Positions 61,428 to 64,000 of a DNA stretch of 64,000 nucleotides are shown here, one piece after another. Numbering within the stretch: position 1 is the first letter of the stretch; each line of letters opens with the position of its first letter. The notes under the pieces are model-generated. The model saw nothing but the letters and a program-made list of their open reading frames with translations. It ran no database searches and was not told where the DNA came from. The stretch comes from Heterobilharzia americana (Eukaryota > Platyhelminthes > Trematoda > Strigeidida > Schistosomatidae). The stretch is taken from assembly GCA_944470555.2 (NCBI GenBank), contig OX104129.1, positions 82,234,820 to 82,298,819 on the forward strand. Direction: 5' to 3'. The position numbers were made by a program, and so were the translations under genes.

Positions 61428-64000
61428 CTAGTTCACTAGTTACTAGCCGGTCCTAAGCCCATGTAAAGAGGAAAGGTTGGGCATAGGGCTACCAACCCTA
61501 CACCACAAAACAAATCTAACCGCTAAAGAAACTTCACAGCACAAACAAAATATAAAAAATAAAAATAAAATTATTTCTCGCTGGAATCAGAGAGGCGAAA
61601 TAACGTCAGTTGGTGAAAGCCTTCGGGAAGCCAATCGGCCGATGTGTCTTCTCTCCCTCGATGAAAGCGAAAGTAAACGTGGGACATGGAATGTCCGCAC
61701 GATGTTTGAACCTAGCTGGCAAGGCAGCCCAGATTGCAAACGAGATGAAGAGGTATCACATTGAAGTGCTTGGAATCTGCGAAAGCAGATGGAATGGGAG
61801 TGGACTCTCCAAACTGTCAACTGGAGAAGCAATAATCTACTCCGGTCACCCAGACGACAACCACAAGCACACTGAGTTATGGAATGGCTATCATGATGTC
61901 CCCAAGAGCATTGAAGGCTCTCTCTCTCATGCAGTGGGAACCAATCTCCTCCTGCAGGATCATGACAGCGAGGTTCAACTCAAAAGGAAGGAAGGTCACA
62001 ATCATTCAGTGCTACGCTATGCACCTACAAATAATGCAGAGCAAGAGAAAAAGAAGGAATTCTACAGACAACTTCAATCAACACTGGACAAGACCACACT
62101 GCAGTTGGCAATATCAAAATTCTAATGGGTGGGGCGACATGAATGCCAAACTGGGAGGGGACAACACACGAAGAGAACTAACCATAGGTCGAGAAGCGCT
62201 CGGTGAGGTGATGAACGAGAATGGAGAACTGTTTGCGGAATTCTGTGCATTCAACGATTTGGTGATTGGAGGCAGTGTGTTCAAGCACAAGGATATCCAC
62301 AAAGCGACATGGATTTCATCAGACACAAGGACACACTAAAAATCAAATCGAGTTTATCTCAATCTCAAGAAAATGGAGACGCAGTCTACTTAACACAAGG
62401 TCAAGAAGAGGAGCAGACATAGGTTCAGACCACTCACCATCTAGTGCAAGGAACCTTCCAAATCAAGTTAAAAGCCTTCAAGGAAGCTGGTGATAGGCCG
62501 CAGTTCAAGTAAAACACTGAAAACAGAGACTGAAGGACGAAACTACAAGGGAAATCTTCACGTCAGCCATCAAGACAAATGGGAGATATCGAGCAGCATC
62601 CCTAGAGAAACCTATGTGGAAGAACACTGGAAGTCTTTGAAAAAGATGTGGAAAGGAACTTGCATTACCGTATGAGGAAGGAAGAAGAAAGAAGACAAGG
62701 AATGGATCTCGACGGATACATGGAAGCTGCTAGAACGAGGAGAGGAAGATGGTGAAGCAGAAGATGAACCAGTGCAAGGATGCTCAACGACAAGAGGAAC
62801 TGAGCACAATGTATAAAACACTGGACAAAGAAGTCAAGAAGAGTGCACGCAAAAACAAAAGACACTTCTACGAAACACTGGCAAGTGAAGCAGAACAGGC
62901 TGCAGGTAAGAGAGACAGAGACCTGACAACATTGTATCAAATAACCAGGTTGCTATCAGGAAAGAGACCAACACCGATGAAACCAATAAAAGATGAAGAA
63001 GGAAATTTAATTACGAAAGAAGAGAAGCAAAGGAAACAATGAGCCGACCACTTCAAAAAACTCTTGAATCGACCACCACCTGCACTTCGTCCAGAAATGC
63101 CACCTGCAACCCAGCCACAGAACTACAAGTGAACATAAATCCTCCAACAAAAGTCGAAGTCCTGAGCGCCATAAACCTGCTGAAATGCGGGAAAGCAGCA
63201 GGACCAGATGGAATGCCGCCACAAGCACTGAGAACAGACGCAGAGGCAACAGTGGACATGCTCACACCACTATTGCAGAAGGTTTACAAGGAAGGATGGA
63301 AAGGTACCTGCCGACTGATTGGAAGAAGGACTACCTTGTCAAACTCCCGAAGAAAGGAAGACCTAAGTCTTTGCAAGAACTGGCGCGGAATCACGCTCCT
63401 GTCCACCCCAAGCAAAATATTATCTTGGAGACTAAAAGATGCATTGGATTCAAAACTACGACCTGAACAGGCAGGTTTCAGGAAGTACAAATCATGTGCG
63501 GATCAAATTACTACGCTTAGCATCATCATACAACACAGCATAGAATGCCAGTCAACTCAATTCTACCTCAACTTCATCCACTTTGAAAAGGCCAGTCTTC
63601 GACAGCGTCGACCGAGAGGTGATTTAGAAGCTACTTCAACACCACGGAATACCACAAACACTTATCAATCTCATTCAACGACTATATGAATATGCCACAT
63701 GTCAAGTAATTCACAATGGAAAGCTCAGTGATGCCTTCGAAGTGAAGACAGGAGTGAAACAAGGCTGCCGTCTACTATCAACCATGATATTCCTCATTGT
63801 GGTGGACTGGATCATGCAACAAACAGTGAGGAGCGAGAAGAGCAAGATACGCTGGACCAGGGAAAACATCCTAGAAGATTTGGATTTCGCCGATGACTTG
63901 TGTCTGATGTCGCACAAACTTGAAGATCTACAGGTGAAAACTAACAAGTTGACAGAAGAGGCAGCGCAGGGCAGGGCAGCGAAGACAGGACTTCAAGTGA
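61428..64000 (+). mobile_element. RTE-1 LINE, 5'-complete copy cut by the window edge
   Basis: The 5' UTR (61428-61670) is followed by an endonuclease with frameshifts: GTWNVRTM-like start (about 61681), HIEVLGICESRWNGSGLSKL (about 61760), GDMNAKLGGDNTRREL (about 62137). The RT region begins KVEVLSAINLLKCGKAAGPD (about 63150-63210), then LTPLLQKVYKEGW, ITLLSTPSKIL, LRPEQAGFRKYKSCADQIT. The motif A region has the 4-base insertion in AAGGCCAGTCTTCGAC (about 63590). The active-site box is DFADDLCLM (about 63885). Conserved hydrophilic block ARKNKRHFYETLASEAEQAA lies at about 62850. Not functional as it stands. Confidence 0.75.

Overview
The window looks like nuclear DNA of a flatworm, most likely a blood fluke (Schistosoma or a close relative). 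It is AT-rich, with short conserved exons scattered through very long introns. The introns are packed with RTE-type and CR1-type LINE retrotransposons, Penelope-like elements that still show GIY-YIG endonuclease codons, several tRNA-headed SINE families and AT microsatellites. No bacterial operon, CRISPR array, rRNA or intact tRNA gene is visible. The species assignment is inference from repeat content and gene style, not from a species-diagnostic marker.

Two protein-coding genes are supported. On the + strand, seven exons (4530-5192, 9800-10874, 27242-27333, 29536-29701, 38333-38574, 41104-41589, 47346-47829) join in frame. They encode the last ~1,070 residues of a FAM194-domain protein resembling vertebrate C3orf20; its 5' end lies left of the window or was not recognised. 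Two polyadenylation signals follow the stop at 47829. On the - strand, convergent to it, the last two exons of a PLCXD-type (PI-PLC X-domain) protein lie at 58104-57907 and 51688-51406; its catalytic N-terminal exons were not found.

Everything else is repeat. 1-4529: a SINE, a Penelope element with a YMDD reverse-transcriptase box and GIY-YIG region, and a SINE. Intron 5193-9799: an RTE-1 3' fragment and SINEs. Intron 10875-27241: four RTE-1 copies, two Penelope remnants, foldback repeats and microsatellites. Intron 27334-29535: SINEs, one abutting the next exon. Intron 29702-38332: an inverted RTE-1 pair nested in a Penelope element, a second Penelope fragment, and a 3-kb CR1-like LINE. Intron 38575-41103 and the left part of 41590-47345: a foldback array, SINEs, RTE-1 copies, a Penelope GIY-YIG relic and an RTE-2 fragment. 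The intergenic space and the PLCXD intron hold RTE-2 relics, a SINE-A cluster and a nearly complete decayed RTE-2 element. The right edge cuts a long RTE-1 copy.

The most interesting signals concern how these elements spread. RTE-1 copies share the same reverse-transcriptase active-site lesions, suggesting amplification in trans or by duplication. One RTE-1 copy is an inverted duplication marked by private variants. Two RTE-1 copies sit at almost the same point of a Penelope repeat. An 87-bp RTE-1 insert has perfect 14-bp target duplications. A family of ~140-bp palindromic foldback elements forms an array in one intron. No new enzymatic or defence system was found.
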